This document shows positions 34,299 through 42,653 of a stretch of 64,000 nucleotides of DNA, piece after piece (the first letter of the stretch is position 1; every line of letters begins with the position of its first letter). Source of the stretch: Paraburkholderia kururiensis. Lineage in GTDB: Bacteria > Pseudomonadota > Gammaproteobacteria > Burkholderiales > Burkholderiaceae. The DNA is taken from NCBI RefSeq assembly GCF_034424375.1, contig NZ_CP139965.1, positions 2,046,001-2,110,000 of the forward strand, written 5' to 3'. Under the pieces are notes generated by a model. That model worked only from the letters and a program-made list of their open reading frames with translations. It was not told the origin of the DNA and ran no database searches. The translations under genes and the position numbers were made by a program.

Positions 34299-35987
34299 TC
34301 AGGGGGCAAGCAGATGGGTCACGACGACCACGGCGACCCCGAGCGCCAGTGCTGCATAGGGCAGGTAGCCTGCCTTGCGCGAGGGCTGATTGCTGGACAG
34401 TTCCATGTCCTCCAGCATCTGGTCGGGAAAGCGACCTTTGTCGGTCACGTAGTGGCGCCAGACGAAGACGGGAAGGATCAGCGCGGCGAAGACCAGTCCG
34501 GAGACCAACGTCCCTTTACCCCACACGTCGGCACCGAATCCCATCAGCGCGAGGTTGACGAAGGACAGCAGCGTGCCCGCCGCGATGAGCCACGTTGGAG
34601 CACGGAACGGACGGCTCCAGTGCGGGCGGTCGATACGGTGAATCCACGCCGAGTTCAGGTTCAGGAAGTTGAAGATGATATAGCCGACGTTCGACATCGC
34701 GAGCACGACCGTGTAGTCCGACATCAGCAGCAGGAACAGGTTGAACACGAGGTCGGTCCACATCGCGCGGGTCGGCGCGCCGTTTTCGTTGACGTGCGAA
34801 AGATACTTCGGCAGCCAGCCGTCCACCGAGGCCTGGTACAGCGTGCGCGACGAACCCGCCATCGACGTCATGATGGCGAGCACCAGTGCGAAGACGAGCA
34901 TGGGTTTGAGAATGTATTCGCCCCATGTGCCGACGTGCACGATCTTCGCCATTGCCTCGGCAACGCCCATGCCGCTGTAGATGCCCGGCGACAGCACGCC
35001 GTCGTAGACCGCCGCCTGCGTGACGTTGCCGGCGGCGTCGCGCACTTCCGGCGTGACGAGTTGACCGAGACCCAGGGCGCCCTGGAACGCGAGCGGCACC
35101 ATCGTGAAGAACACGATGCACAGCAGGCCGGAGTAGAGAATCGCCTTGACGGTGTCGCGGCGCGGGTCGCGGAATTCGCGCGTGTAGCAGACCGCCGTTT
35201 CGAAGCCGTACGTCGACCATGCGGCGATGAAGAGCCCGCCCGCCATCAGTTGCAACCCGCCCGCGTTCCACGTGCCGTCGATGACGCGCCCGGCGGCATC
35301 CTTTGCGAGCGGATAGAGCGGCAGCAGATGATCTTTCGGCAGATCGCCGCTCAGAATCGGATAGACGCCCACGATCAAGAGCGGAAGCAGCGCCGCGACG
35401 GCGAGAATCATCTGGAGCTTCGCGGCCTGCAGAATGCCGCGATGCTGAATGGCGAACGCGGCAAGCAGAATGACGGCGCCGATGAGGAAGGTCGCGTTGA
35501 TGCGCAGCGTGAGGCCGCTTGCGAGCCAGCCGAGATCGAGCAGGGTGAACTGCCACGTGTTGATGGCGGCCGTGGCCGGAAACAGCATGTTCAACACGTA
35601 GCCTGCACCCATGCCCGAGCCGATTGCCAGCACCGGCGACCAGGCGAACCAGTTGCACCAGACCGAGAGCGGTGCGAGCAGCTTGCTGTAGCGGACCCAG
35701 GCGATGGCACCGTAGACCGACGCGCCGCCCGACTTGTGCGGAAAGAGACCGGCGATTTCCGCGTAAGAGAAGGCCTGGATGAAGCCGAATCCGATCGAGA
35801 GCATCCAGACGATCCACGACGGCTTGCCGACCGTCGCAGCGATCGAACCGATCGAGAAAAGCACGAGCGCAGGAACACCGCTCGCTACCCAGAAGGCGCC
35901 TGCCCAACCTATCTTTCGATGCAGGCCCGAGATTTCAGTCTGGAGTCCAGATAGATTCGTCTGCGCCCCATCGTTGATTGAACTCAT
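34299..35987 (-). CDS. APC-family amino acid/amine permease
   Basis: A 562-residue membrane protein with about twelve to fourteen hydrophobic segments, including the family-type FWVASGVPALVLFSIGSIAA, SVYGAIAWVRYSKLLAP and SMAGSSRTLYQASVDGWLP. A hydrophilic stretch before the last segment carries VTDKGRFPDQMLEDMEL. APC permeases take up amino acids, polyamines or amines with protons or sodium. The substrate is not determined. Its place between the dmm cluster and the ETF operon suggests a methylated amine or a glutamate derivative. A palindromic site lies at its promoter. Confidence 0.88.
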   Translation of the reverse strand: MSSINDGAQTNLSGLQTEISGLHRKIGWAGAFWVASGVPALVLFSIGSIAATVGKPSWIVWMLSIGFGFIQAFSYAEIAGLFPHKSGGASVYGAIAWVRYSKLLAPLSVWCNWFAWSPVLAIGSGMGAGYVLNMLFPATAAINTWQFTLLDLGWLASGLTLRINATFLIGAVILLAAFAIQHRGILQAAKLQMILAVAALLPLLIVGVYPILSGDLPKDHLLPLYPLAKDAAGRVIDGTWNAGGLQLMAGGLFIAAWSTYGFETAVCYTREFRDPRRDTVKAILYSGLLCIVFFTMVPLAFQGALGLGQLVTPEVRDAAGNVTQAAVYDGVLSPGIYSGMGVAEAMAKIVHVGTWGEYILKPMLVFALVLAIMTSMAGSSRTLYQASVDGWLPKYLSHVNENGAPTRAMWTDLVFNLFLLLMSDYTVVLAMSNVGYIIFNFLNLNSAWIHRIDRPHWSRPFRAPTWLIAAGTLLSFVNLALMGFGADVWGKGTLVSGLVFAALILPVFVWRHYVTDKGRFPDQMLEDMELSSNQPSRKAGYLPYAALALGVAVVVVTHLLAP

Positions 35988-36005
35988 GTGTTGTCTCCGA
36001 CGATA

Positions 36006-36021
36006 TGCAAACTAGCTTGCA
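36006..36021. promoter_or_regulatory. Palindromic operator candidate upstream of the APC permease
   Basis: The 16-base dyad TGCAAACTAGCTTGCA differs from perfect symmetry at one base pair. It lies 19-34 bases upstream of the permease start. On the minus strand a TTGACG about 17 bases from GCTAGT makes a plausible promoter whose -10 falls within the dyad, so a bound protein could block it. Confidence 0.5.
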
Positions 36022-36071
36022 CACGTTGAAGATCGTCAACCAATAAATCGAAATCAACCTTTACGAAGATA

Positions 36072-36087
36072 TACCCCTAACGGGGTA
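36072..36087 (-). terminator. Short hairpin downstream of the ETF-QO gene
   Basis: TACCCC (36072-36077) and GGGGTA (36082-36087) form a perfect six-base stem with a four-base loop, 38 bases after the ETF-QO stop on the minus strand. No long T run follows, so it is a weak terminator or a 3'-end processing stem. Confidence 0.4.
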
Positions 36088-36124
36088 GCGGCACACGTGC
36101 TGTGGCAGGAATCGAGCGGGGCGA

Positions 36125-37807
36125 TTACATCCCCGCGTAATTCGGCCCACCGCCGCCTTCCGGCGTGACCCACACGATGTTCTGCGTCGGGTCCTTGATG
36201 TCACAGGTCTTGCAGTGCACGCAGTTCTGCGCGTTGATGACGAGCCGGTCGTTGCCGTCGTCGTTCTTCACGAATTCGTAGACCGCGGCAGGGCAGTAGC
36301 GTCCCTCAGGGCCCGCATAGGTGCGCAGGTTCACGTTCACGGGCACGCCCGGGTCTTTCAGCGTGAGGTGCGCCGGCTGGTTTTCCTCGTGGTTCGTGTT
36401 TGAGATGAACACCGAAGAAAGCCGATCGAAAGTGAGCTTGCCATCGGGCTTCGGATACTCGATCGGCTTGCACTGCGACGCGGGCTTGAGCATCTCGTGG
36501 TCCCAGTGCTGGTGATGCAGCGTCCACGGCACGTTGCCGCCGAAGAGCTTCTGCTCGATGCCCACCATCAGCGTGCCCAGGTACAGGCCCTTGCTCATCC
36601 ACTGCTTGAAATTGCGCGCGCGGTGAAGCTCGGTGTACAGCCACGAGGTCTTGAACGATTCGGGGTAGGCGGTCAGTTCGTCGGCGGCGCGGCCGGCCTG
36701 CACGGCGTCGAACGCGGCGTCCGCAGCCAGCATGCCGGTCTTGATGGCCGCGTGCGAGCCCTTGATGCGCGAGGCGTTGAGAAAGCCCGCGTCGTCGCCC
36801 ACCAGCGCGCCGCCCGGAAACACGAGCTTCGGCAGCGACAGGAGCCCGCCCGCCGTGATGGCGCGCGCGCCGTACGAAACGCGTTTGCCGCCTTCCAGGA
36901 ACCTGCGGATTTCAGGGTGCGTCTTGTAGCGCTGGAATTCCTCGAACGGCGAGAGGTACGGGTTCGAGTAACCGAGGCCGACCACGAAGCCCACCATCAC
37001 CTGGTTGTTGTCGATGTGATAGAGGAACGAGCCGCCGTAGGTTTGCGGGTCGAGCGGCCAGCCGGCGGAGTGAATGACGAGGCCCGGCTGGTGCTTCGCG
37101 GGATCGATCTCCCAGAGTTCCTTGATGCCGATGCCGTACACCTGCGGGTCGCTGTCGCGGTTCAGCCTGAACTTCTCGTTGAGCTGGCGGCCCAGGTGCC
37201 CGCGTGCGCCTTCGCAGAAGAGCGTGTACTTCGCGTGTAACTCCATGCCGAGCTGGAAGTTCTCGGTGGGCTGGCCGTCCTTGCCGATGCCCATGTTGCC
37301 CGTGGCCACGCCTTTTACCGAGCCGTCATCGTTGTAGAGGACCTCGGCGGCGGGAAAGCCCGGGAAGATTTCGACGCCCGCGGCTTCGGCCTGCTGGCCG
37401 AGCCAGCGCGTGACGTTCGCGAGGCTCACCACGTAGTTGCCTTCGTTTTTGAAGTTGTCCGGCAGCGCCCAGTGCGGCACGGCGCGCGCGCCCGTTTCGG
37501 TCAGAAACAGGAAGCGGTCTTCGGTGACGGGCACGTCGAGCGGCGCGCCTTTTTCCTTCCAGTCGGGAATCAGTTCGTTGATGGCGCGCGGGTCCATGAC
37601 CGCGCCCGAGAGAATGTGCGCGCCGATTTCGGAGCCTTTTTCGAGCACGCACACGCTTATCGCAGCACTGTTGCGGGCGGCGAGCTGCTTGAGCCGGATT
37701 GCCGCGGAGAGCCCGGCGGGCCCGCCGCCGACGATCACCACGTCGTATTCCATCGATTCGCGCGGATCGTGCGATTCGCCGGGTTCGATCAGCGAGGCAT
37801 GAGACAT
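36125..37807 (-). CDS. Electron-transfer flavoprotein-ubiquinone oxidoreductase
   Basis: ETF-QO takes electrons from reduced ETF and passes them to ubiquinone at the inner membrane. The 560-residue protein has the FAD motif VVIVGGGPAGLSAAIRL, the quinone/FAD region GGALVGDDAGFLNASRIKGSHAAIK, and a C-terminal [4Fe-4S] site with CPAAVYEF and NCVHCKTCDIKDP. The ATG at 37807 is used; a longer frame would run into hutD. It is the last gene of an operon with EtfA, EtfB and a SoxB-like dehydrogenase, so a dedicated dehydrogenase-to-ubiquinone chain is encoded together. Confidence 0.96.
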   Translation of the reverse strand: MSHASLIEPGESHDPRESMEYDVVIVGGGPAGLSAAIRLKQLAARNSAAISVCVLEKGSEIGAHILSGAVMDPRAINELIPDWKEKGAPLDVPVTEDRFLFLTETGARAVPHWALPDNFKNEGNYVVSLANVTRWLGQQAEAAGVEIFPGFPAAEVLYNDDGSVKGVATGNMGIGKDGQPTENFQLGMELHAKYTLFCEGARGHLGRQLNEKFRLNRDSDPQVYGIGIKELWEIDPAKHQPGLVIHSAGWPLDPQTYGGSFLYHIDNNQVMVGFVVGLGYSNPYLSPFEEFQRYKTHPEIRRFLEGGKRVSYGARAITAGGLLSLPKLVFPGGALVGDDAGFLNASRIKGSHAAIKTGMLAADAAFDAVQAGRAADELTAYPESFKTSWLYTELHRARNFKQWMSKGLYLGTLMVGIEQKLFGGNVPWTLHHQHWDHEMLKPASQCKPIEYPKPDGKLTFDRLSSVFISNTNHEENQPAHLTLKDPGVPVNVNLRTYAGPEGRYCPAAVYEFVKNDDGNDRLVINAQNCVHCKTCDIKDPTQNIVWVTPEGGGGPNYAGM

Positions 37808-37829
37808 GAGCGGATGCAAGGCAGAAGAG

Positions 37830-38507
37830 TTAGCGTCCGGCTGGGCCGGTTGTAATGGCAATCGAAATCAGCCGGGATTCGGGCGCGATGGGCGTCAGGT
37901 CGAGTTCCTCGCTGCGGCCGTCGAGCCACAGGCCGTGCATCGGCAGCAGGTCCTGGGCGCTCAGAAGCGTACTGCCGACGCGCCAGTGCCCCGACGCGCA
38001 GATCAGCATCTGCGTGGGCGCCGGTGTGACGCGATGCGTATGCGTGGCCACCACGACGGTGGCTACGCAGGCCGCGCGTCGCGTCATGACGTTGAGCACG
38101 TGTGTCGGCCGGACGACGTCGCGCGCCCACACCGGCAGGTCGCCGGGGAAGTGCGCGGGCGCTATCGGGCTCGCGGTCAGATGTCCGTCCTGGGCATGCA
38201 GTTCGACGCTGGTGTTGTCCATCGGCACGAGCACGCGGTCCATGCCCGGGAAGCGCGAAAACGCGGCCGAGCCCTCCAGCGTGGCGAGACTGATGCGCCA
38301 GTCGACGTCGCCGTGAGCACCGGTGCGACTCGCAATCGTGCGCGTGACGCCTGCGCCGTTGGCCCACGCTTCGGGCGGAATCTGCGCGCAATCCACGAAC
38401 CGGACGCACGGATAGCGCGACGCCGGCAGGCTGTTCGCCGCGCGGGCGGCAGGAGCAGCCGGTACGCCCTGCAACGACGCGCTGCGTTCGTAGCTTGCGT
38501 GCGTCAT
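37830..38507 (-). CDS. hutD: HutD/Ves-family protein
   Basis: A 225-residue cupin-like protein of the HutD family: RFVDCAQIPPEAWANGAGVTRTIA near the start, RISLATLEGSAAFSRFPGMDRVLV in the middle. HutD accompanies histidine-utilisation genes and is thought to limit, or act as governor of, their flux. Its biochemical role is unsettled. Here the hut enzymes are absent except a HutG-like gene 4 kb away, so its presence between etfA and the ETF-QO gene is unusual. It overlaps the etfA stop (ATGA). The N-terminal 30 residues are low-complexity. Confidence 0.83.
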   Translation of the reverse strand: MTHASYERSASLQGVPAAPAARAANSLPASRYPCVRFVDCAQIPPEAWANGAGVTRTIASRTGAHGDVDWRISLATLEGSAAFSRFPGMDRVLVPMDNTSVELHAQDGHLTASPIAPAHFPGDLPVWARDVVRPTHVLNVMTRRAACVATVVVATHTHRVTPAPTQMLICASGHWRVGSTLLSAQDLLPMHGLWLDGRSEELDLTPIAPESRLISIAITTGPAGR

Positions 38508-39463
38508 GCGCGGTCTCCGGCGTCGACGTGACGCTCCAGTGCGCTCACCACATCGAACAGATCACCGACGAAACCCACGTCCGCGAACGAGAAGATCGGT
38601 GCATCGGGATCTTTGTTGATGGCGACGATCAGCTTCGAGTCCTTCATCCCGGCCAGATGCTGAATGGCGCCGGAAATGCCGAACGCGAGATAGGCGTCGG
38701 GTGCCACGGTCTTGCCGGTTTGCCCCACCTGGATGGCGTTCGGCGCGTAGCCTGCGTCGACCGCGGCACGCGAGGCGCCTAGCGCCGCGCCGAGCCGCGA
38801 GGCGAGCGCGCCAAGCCGCGCCATGTTTTCGCCTGAGGCGAGACCGCGACCGCCCGATACCACGATCGGCGCGTTCGCAAGATCGATTCCGGTGGCCTCT
38901 GCACCGTTACGTTCGAGCAAGGTCGTTGCAGCGAATGCAGGCGGCGCTTCGAGCGAGGCGATCGGGGCCGGTTCGGTGCGATCTTCCGCTACCGCGAACG
39001 ACGAGGTACGAACGGTCGCGAAGGTCGTGTCGCGCGTGCTGGCCACCGTCGCGACGATGCTGCCCGCGTAGAGCCCACGTACGAAGTGTCCGTCGTCGGT
39101 GAGGCCGGTCACGTCGGCAACGAACGCGGCGTTGGCGAGCGCAGCGGCGCGCGGCAACGCATTGCGGCCCAGCGTGCGATGCGCGGCCACGATGAGCGAA
39201 TAGCGCGGCGCCAGCGCGGCGAGCTCTGCGGCAAGGCTTTCCGGCGTGATGCTGTTAGCTAACGCCGTGTTGGCAGAGGCCGGCGTATCCGGCTGGATGA
39301 CACCGTCCACGCCATCGACGAGTGCGGCTTGCGCGGCCACAGCCGGATCGAGAACCAGCACATCCACCGGGCAGCGCCGCACACGCGCCGCGCTCACAAG
39401 GCGGCGAACGGCTTCCGGCAGCGTGTGGTCTGCGGTCGTTTCTGCGACGACGAGCGTTCTCAT
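38504..39463 (-). CDS. etfA: Electron transfer flavoprotein alpha subunit
   Basis: The 319-residue protein binds the FAD of ETF. Its C-terminal domain carries VVSGGRGLASGENMARLG, YAPNAIQVGQTGKTVAPDAYLAFGISGAIQH (read in parts) and INKDPDAPIF, all standard EtfA sites. It overlaps etfB and hutD by four bases on either side. It is less similar to housekeeping EtfA of fatty-acid oxidation than to the ETFs found beside dimethylglycine/sarcosine dehydrogenases; that judgement is from memory of the families. Confidence 0.93.
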   Translation of the reverse strand: MRTLVVAETTADHTLPEAVRRLVSAARVRRCPVDVLVLDPAVAAQAALVDGVDGVIQPDTPASANTALANSITPESLAAELAALAPRYSLIVAAHRTLGRNALPRAAALANAAFVADVTGLTDDGHFVRGLYAGSIVATVASTRDTTFATVRTSSFAVAEDRTEPAPIASLEAPPAFAATTLLERNGAEATGIDLANAPIVVSGGRGLASGENMARLGALASRLGAALGASRAAVDAGYAPNAIQVGQTGKTVAPDAYLAFGISGAIQHLAGMKDSKLIVAINKDPDAPIFSFADVGFVGDLFDVVSALERHVDAGDRA

Positions 39464-40233
39464 GTGCTGGCTCCTGAACGGGAAAAGACATGGTGTGCGG
39501 CGAGCGCGGCGAGCAGTGCATCGACGTCGGCGACACGATGGCCGGCGCGCTGCACGGACGGTTCATCGAGCCGCACGGTGCGCGATGCCGGCGCGAGATC
39601 CACGGCGAACCGGCTCGCGTCGACGACGGCAAGCGGCTTCTGTTTCGCCTTGACGATGCCGGGCAGCGTGACGCGCCGCGGTTCGGCGAGACGCAGGTCG
39701 GCGCTGATGACGGCTCGCCCGGCGAGCAACCACGTTGCGGTGCCGCTGTCGTCGCCGCACACCACGCGCCAGCCGTCGGCTTCGCGCACGAGCGCCGTGG
39801 CGTCGAGCCCCTGAGGCCAGCCGAGCAGGCCGGCGAGCATCGGCGCCACGCCTCCTGTGTCGTCGTCGATGGCCTGCTTTCCGCAGAGCACGAGATCGTA
39901 CGGCGACGTGTCGAGCCACGCGTGCAGCAGGCGCGCGACGCCGGCCGGGTCCAGCGCGGCATCGCCCGTGTCGATCAGGACCGCGTCGTCGGCGCCCATC
40001 GCGAGGCCCGTGCGCAACACGTCCTGGCAGACCGGCTGGCCGCATGTCACGACGGTTACGTGCGCGGCGTGGCCGGCTTCGCGCAGGCGCAGCGCCATTT
40101 CGAGCGCGCATTCGTCGAACGGATTGAGGGACATCTTGAGGCCAGTGGTCTCGACGCTGCCGGTCGAACCGACGCGCACGCGCACGTTCGGATCGACGAC
40201 GCGTTTGACCGGCACCAGTATCTTGAGGGACAT
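39460..40233 (-). CDS. etfB: Electron transfer flavoprotein beta subunit
   Basis: The 257-residue EtfB binds AMP and docks to dehydrogenases. Visible features are KILVPVKRVVDPNVRVRV, NPFDECALEMALRLREAG and LVLCGKQAIDDDTGGVAPMLAGLLGWPQ. The ATG at 40233 is the family start. It follows the SoxB-like dehydrogenase gene by 62 bases and overlaps etfA, so the dehydrogenase and its electron acceptor are co-expressed. Confidence 0.94.
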   Translation of the reverse strand: MSLKILVPVKRVVDPNVRVRVGSTGSVETTGLKMSLNPFDECALEMALRLREAGHAAHVTVVTCGQPVCQDVLRTGLAMGADDAVLIDTGDAALDPAGVARLLHAWLDTSPYDLVLCGKQAIDDDTGGVAPMLAGLLGWPQGLDATALVREADGWRVVCGDDSGTATWLLAGRAVISADLRLAEPRRVTLPGIVKAKQKPLAVVDASRFAVDLAPASRTVRLDEPSVQRAGHRVADVDALLAALAAHHVFSRSGAST

Positions 40234-40295
40234 GGGATGTCTGTCTGAAACGGAATGGAGGGAAGCCTGAGGGAAGCCCAAAGGAAGCAGGACGA

Positions 40296-41480
40296 TCAGG
40301 ACACGGCGCCCAGGCCGTACTTGCCGGTCAGCAACGCGCCGGTCGCAAAGCGCTCGAGCGCGTAGGGCGCGAGCGACACGTCGGTTGGCTGACCGAGTGC
40401 GTGCTGGGCGAGCAGCTTGCCGATGGCGGGTGAGAGCTTGAAGCCGTGGCCCGAGAAGCCGAAGCCCACCACGAGCCCTTCGATGTCGCCCATCTTGCCG
40501 AGCACCGGATTCCAGTCGGGCGTCACGTCATAGACCCCGGTCCACGACGATGCCAGCCCGGCCGTTTCGTAGGCGGGAAAGCGCTCGGCGACCTGCGCGC
40601 CCACTTCGGCGACGTAATCGAGCGAGATGTCGCCCTGTTCGGTTTCAGGCGCGTTCAGCGTTTCGCCCACCACGCCCTCGGACACCAGCATCTGACTGCC
40701 GCCGTAGCTGCGGTAGTACAGCATGCCGGCCGAGCCGAGGTCTTTGAACGCCGGCATCTGATACGAGTAGCGGGCCTCGCATTCGAGCGCCAGCACGGTG
40801 TGCCGTTCCGCCGCGACAGGCAGCGGCACGCCGATCCAGCCCGATAGTTCAGGTGTCCAGATGTTCTGCGTGCTGATGAGCGTTGCGCACGTGAAGCGGC
40901 CGGCGTTCGTCTCGATGCCGACCACGCGGCGGCCTTCGCGCACGAGTCCCGTGACGGTCGTGCCTTCGAGAATCTTGACGCCGCGGCGTCGCGCCGATTT
41001 GGCGAAGCTCGTCGCGACGAGGTACGCATCGGCAAAGCCGGCTTCCGGCTCGAAGCCGATCAGCGCCGCGTCGTCGAACTGCGCGATAGGCAGGCGCTCG
41101 CGGGCCTCGTCGCGCCCGAGCAACTGGACTTCGATGTCCATTGCGCGCTGGGCGTCGAGCGACGCGCGCAGCGGATCGAGCTTCGGGCCGTCGGGCGCGC
41201 AGATCATGTAGCCGCACTTGACGAGTCCGCACGACGCTTCGTCGTCGCCTACGTATTCGGCGAAGTTGTTGAACGCCCACCACGACGCGCGCGCCAGCTC
41301 GACGTTCTGGCGGACCGAGTAATGCGTGCGCAACAGGCCGGACGATTGCGACGTGGTGCCGGCGCCGATCATGCCGCGCTCGACGACGAGCACGCTGCGG
41401 GCGCCGAGCGAGGCAAGGTGATGCGCGACCGAGGTGCCGATCACGCCGGCGCCGATCACGATGAAGTCGAAGTGGCTCAT
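40296..41480 (-). CDS. SoxB/DadA-like FAD-dependent amine dehydrogenase
   Basis: A 394-residue FAD protein of the D-amino-acid oxidase fold: GAGVIG (10-15), the ERGMIGAGTTSQSSGLLR motif in the FAD region, and the C-terminal GFGFSGHGFKLSPAIGKLLA loop. The family includes sarcosine oxidase beta, dimethylglycine dehydrogenases and MgdA of N-methylglutamate dehydrogenase. With EtfB, EtfA and ETF-QO downstream, an ETF-linked N-methyl amino acid dehydrogenase is likely. N-methylglutamate is the predicted substrate because the synthase genes lie 4 kb away. ATG 41480 has AAGGGA upstream; ATG 41492 is an alternative. MgdB-, MgdC- and MgdD-like subunits are absent. Confidence 0.85.
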   Translation of the reverse strand: MSHFDFIVIGAGVIGTSVAHHLASLGARSVLVVERGMIGAGTTSQSSGLLRTHYSVRQNVELARASWWAFNNFAEYVGDDEASCGLVKCGYMICAPDGPKLDPLRASLDAQRAMDIEVQLLGRDEARERLPIAQFDDAALIGFEPEAGFADAYLVATSFAKSARRRGVKILEGTTVTGLVREGRRVVGIETNAGRFTCATLISTQNIWTPELSGWIGVPLPVAAERHTVLALECEARYSYQMPAFKDLGSAGMLYYRSYGGSQMLVSEGVVGETLNAPETEQGDISLDYVAEVGAQVAERFPAYETAGLASSWTGVYDVTPDWNPVLGKMGDIEGLVVGFGFSGHGFKLSPAIGKLLAQHALGQPTDVSLAPYALERFATGALLTGKYGLGAVS

Positions 41481-41550
41481 GGTTCCCTTCATGGTCCTCT
41501 GGGTAGACGGTGAGCCGATTCTAGGCAGCGCGGGTGCCGCCGAATTTTGT

Positions 41551-41565
41551 ATTAGGCAAACTTAT
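41551..41565. promoter_or_regulatory. Candidate LysR-type operator between the SoxB-like gene and lysR
   Basis: ATTAGGCAAACTTAT contains the T-N11-A pattern of LysR-family sites with near-symmetric arms. It sits in the divergent region 70 bases from the dehydrogenase start and 106 from the lysR start, where such regulators normally bind. Confidence 0.4.
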
Positions 41566-41670
41566 GAAGCTCGCCCGGAAGTGCTCATCCAGAGCGCGGG
41601 CAGACCGAACCGGTGCATCATTCCTGCCACCTTGCCGGAACGGCCGTATTCGACGGCAGCTGGAGAGAAG

Positions 41671-42636
41671 ATGCGACGTACCCCACCGCCAATCGACCTG
41701 CGCGCGCTGCAGGCTTTCGTCGCCGTGTGCGAGACCGGGTCGATGACTGCTGCGGCGAAGCGTATCGGCGTGAGCCAGAGCGCGATCAGCCAGGCCGTGT
41801 CCGCGCTCGAACGCGAGCAGGGCGCCGTGCTGTTCGATCGCGACAGCCGCCCGCCGCGCCCCAACATTGCCGGCCGCGCACTGCTCGAACTCGCCGGGCC
41901 GTTGCTCGAGCACGCGCAGATGGTCAGCACGCGGGTGGGCGACGCATCGGATTCGGGGCGCTTGCCGGTGCGCCTCGGCTGCGTCGATTCGTTCGCCGCG
42001 ACCGTCGGCCCGGAACTGATCCGGGCCGTGTCCGGCACGTCGAGGCAGATCTCGATGTGGTCCGGCATCACGCCGGGCTTGAGCAAGCAGTTGCACGACC
42101 GGGAACTGGACGTCGCCGTGTGCACGCAAACCGCGCTGAGCGACGCGCGCATCGTGGAGGTGCCGCTTTTCTCGGAGGCCTTTGTCGCCGTCGTCGCGCG
42201 CAGCCACCTGGCCGGGCGCCCGAACGTGGACTGGCGCACGCTCGCCGCCGAACTGCCGCTGATCCGCTACACGGCGCGTTCGGTGATCGGCCAGCAGGTG
42301 GAGCGGCTTGCGCGCCACCTGGGTATCGACAGCCCGAGGCGTTTCGAATTCGACGCGACCGATCCGTTGCTGAGTCTCGTCGCCGCGCGGTTCGGCTTCG
42401 CCATCTCGACGCCGCTGTGCCTGTGGCAGGCGCGGCACTACCTGAGCGAGATCGCGATCCTGCCGCTGCCGTCCGGGCGGCTGGGGCGGCGCGATTTCTT
42501 TCTGCTGCACCGGCAGGACGAATGGGATGACTTCGTGAGGGAGATCGTGGAGCTGACGCGGTCCGTGCTCGACCATTCCATCCGGCCTGCGCTCGCCCGC
42601 GCGTTGCCGCACCTTGCCGACGACGCATTGCTTTGA
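41671..42636 (+). CDS. LysR-family transcriptional regulator
   Basis: The 321-residue protein has the LysR helix-turn-helix (about 10-65: LRALQAFVAVCETGSMTAAAKRIGVS and ISQAVSALEREQGAVLFDR, read in parts) and a periplasmic-binding-like effector domain. It diverges from the SoxB-ETF operon and is followed, overlapping by a few bases of context, by the HutG-like gene. It probably controls the dehydrogenase operon in response to a pathway intermediate. GGAGAG at 41662-41667 supports the ATG. Confidence 0.92.
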   Translation: MRRTPPPIDLRALQAFVAVCETGSMTAAAKRIGVSQSAISQAVSALEREQGAVLFDRDSRPPRPNIAGRALLELAGPLLEHAQMVSTRVGDASDSGRLPVRLGCVDSFAATVGPELIRAVSGTSRQISMWSGITPGLSKQLHDRELDVAVCTQTALSDARIVEVPLFSEAFVAVVARSHLAGRPNVDWRTLAAELPLIRYTARSVIGQQVERLARHLGIDSPRRFEFDATDPLLSLVAARFGFAISTPLCLWQARHYLSEIAILPLPSGRLGRRDFFLLHRQDEWDDFVREIVELTRSVLDHSIRPALARALPHLADDALL

Positions 42637-42653
42637 TTCACCAGGAGCCCTGC

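Noticed and set aside
32942..35987. Porin and permease as part of the ETF operon
   Set aside because: Gaps of about 140-200 bases with promoter-like and hairpin sequences separate them from each other and from the ETF-QO gene.
40296..41480. Classical heterotetrameric sarcosine oxidase (soxBDAG)
   Set aside because: Only the beta-like subunit is present. The neighbours are ETF genes, and no soxD, soxA or soxG is seen in the window.
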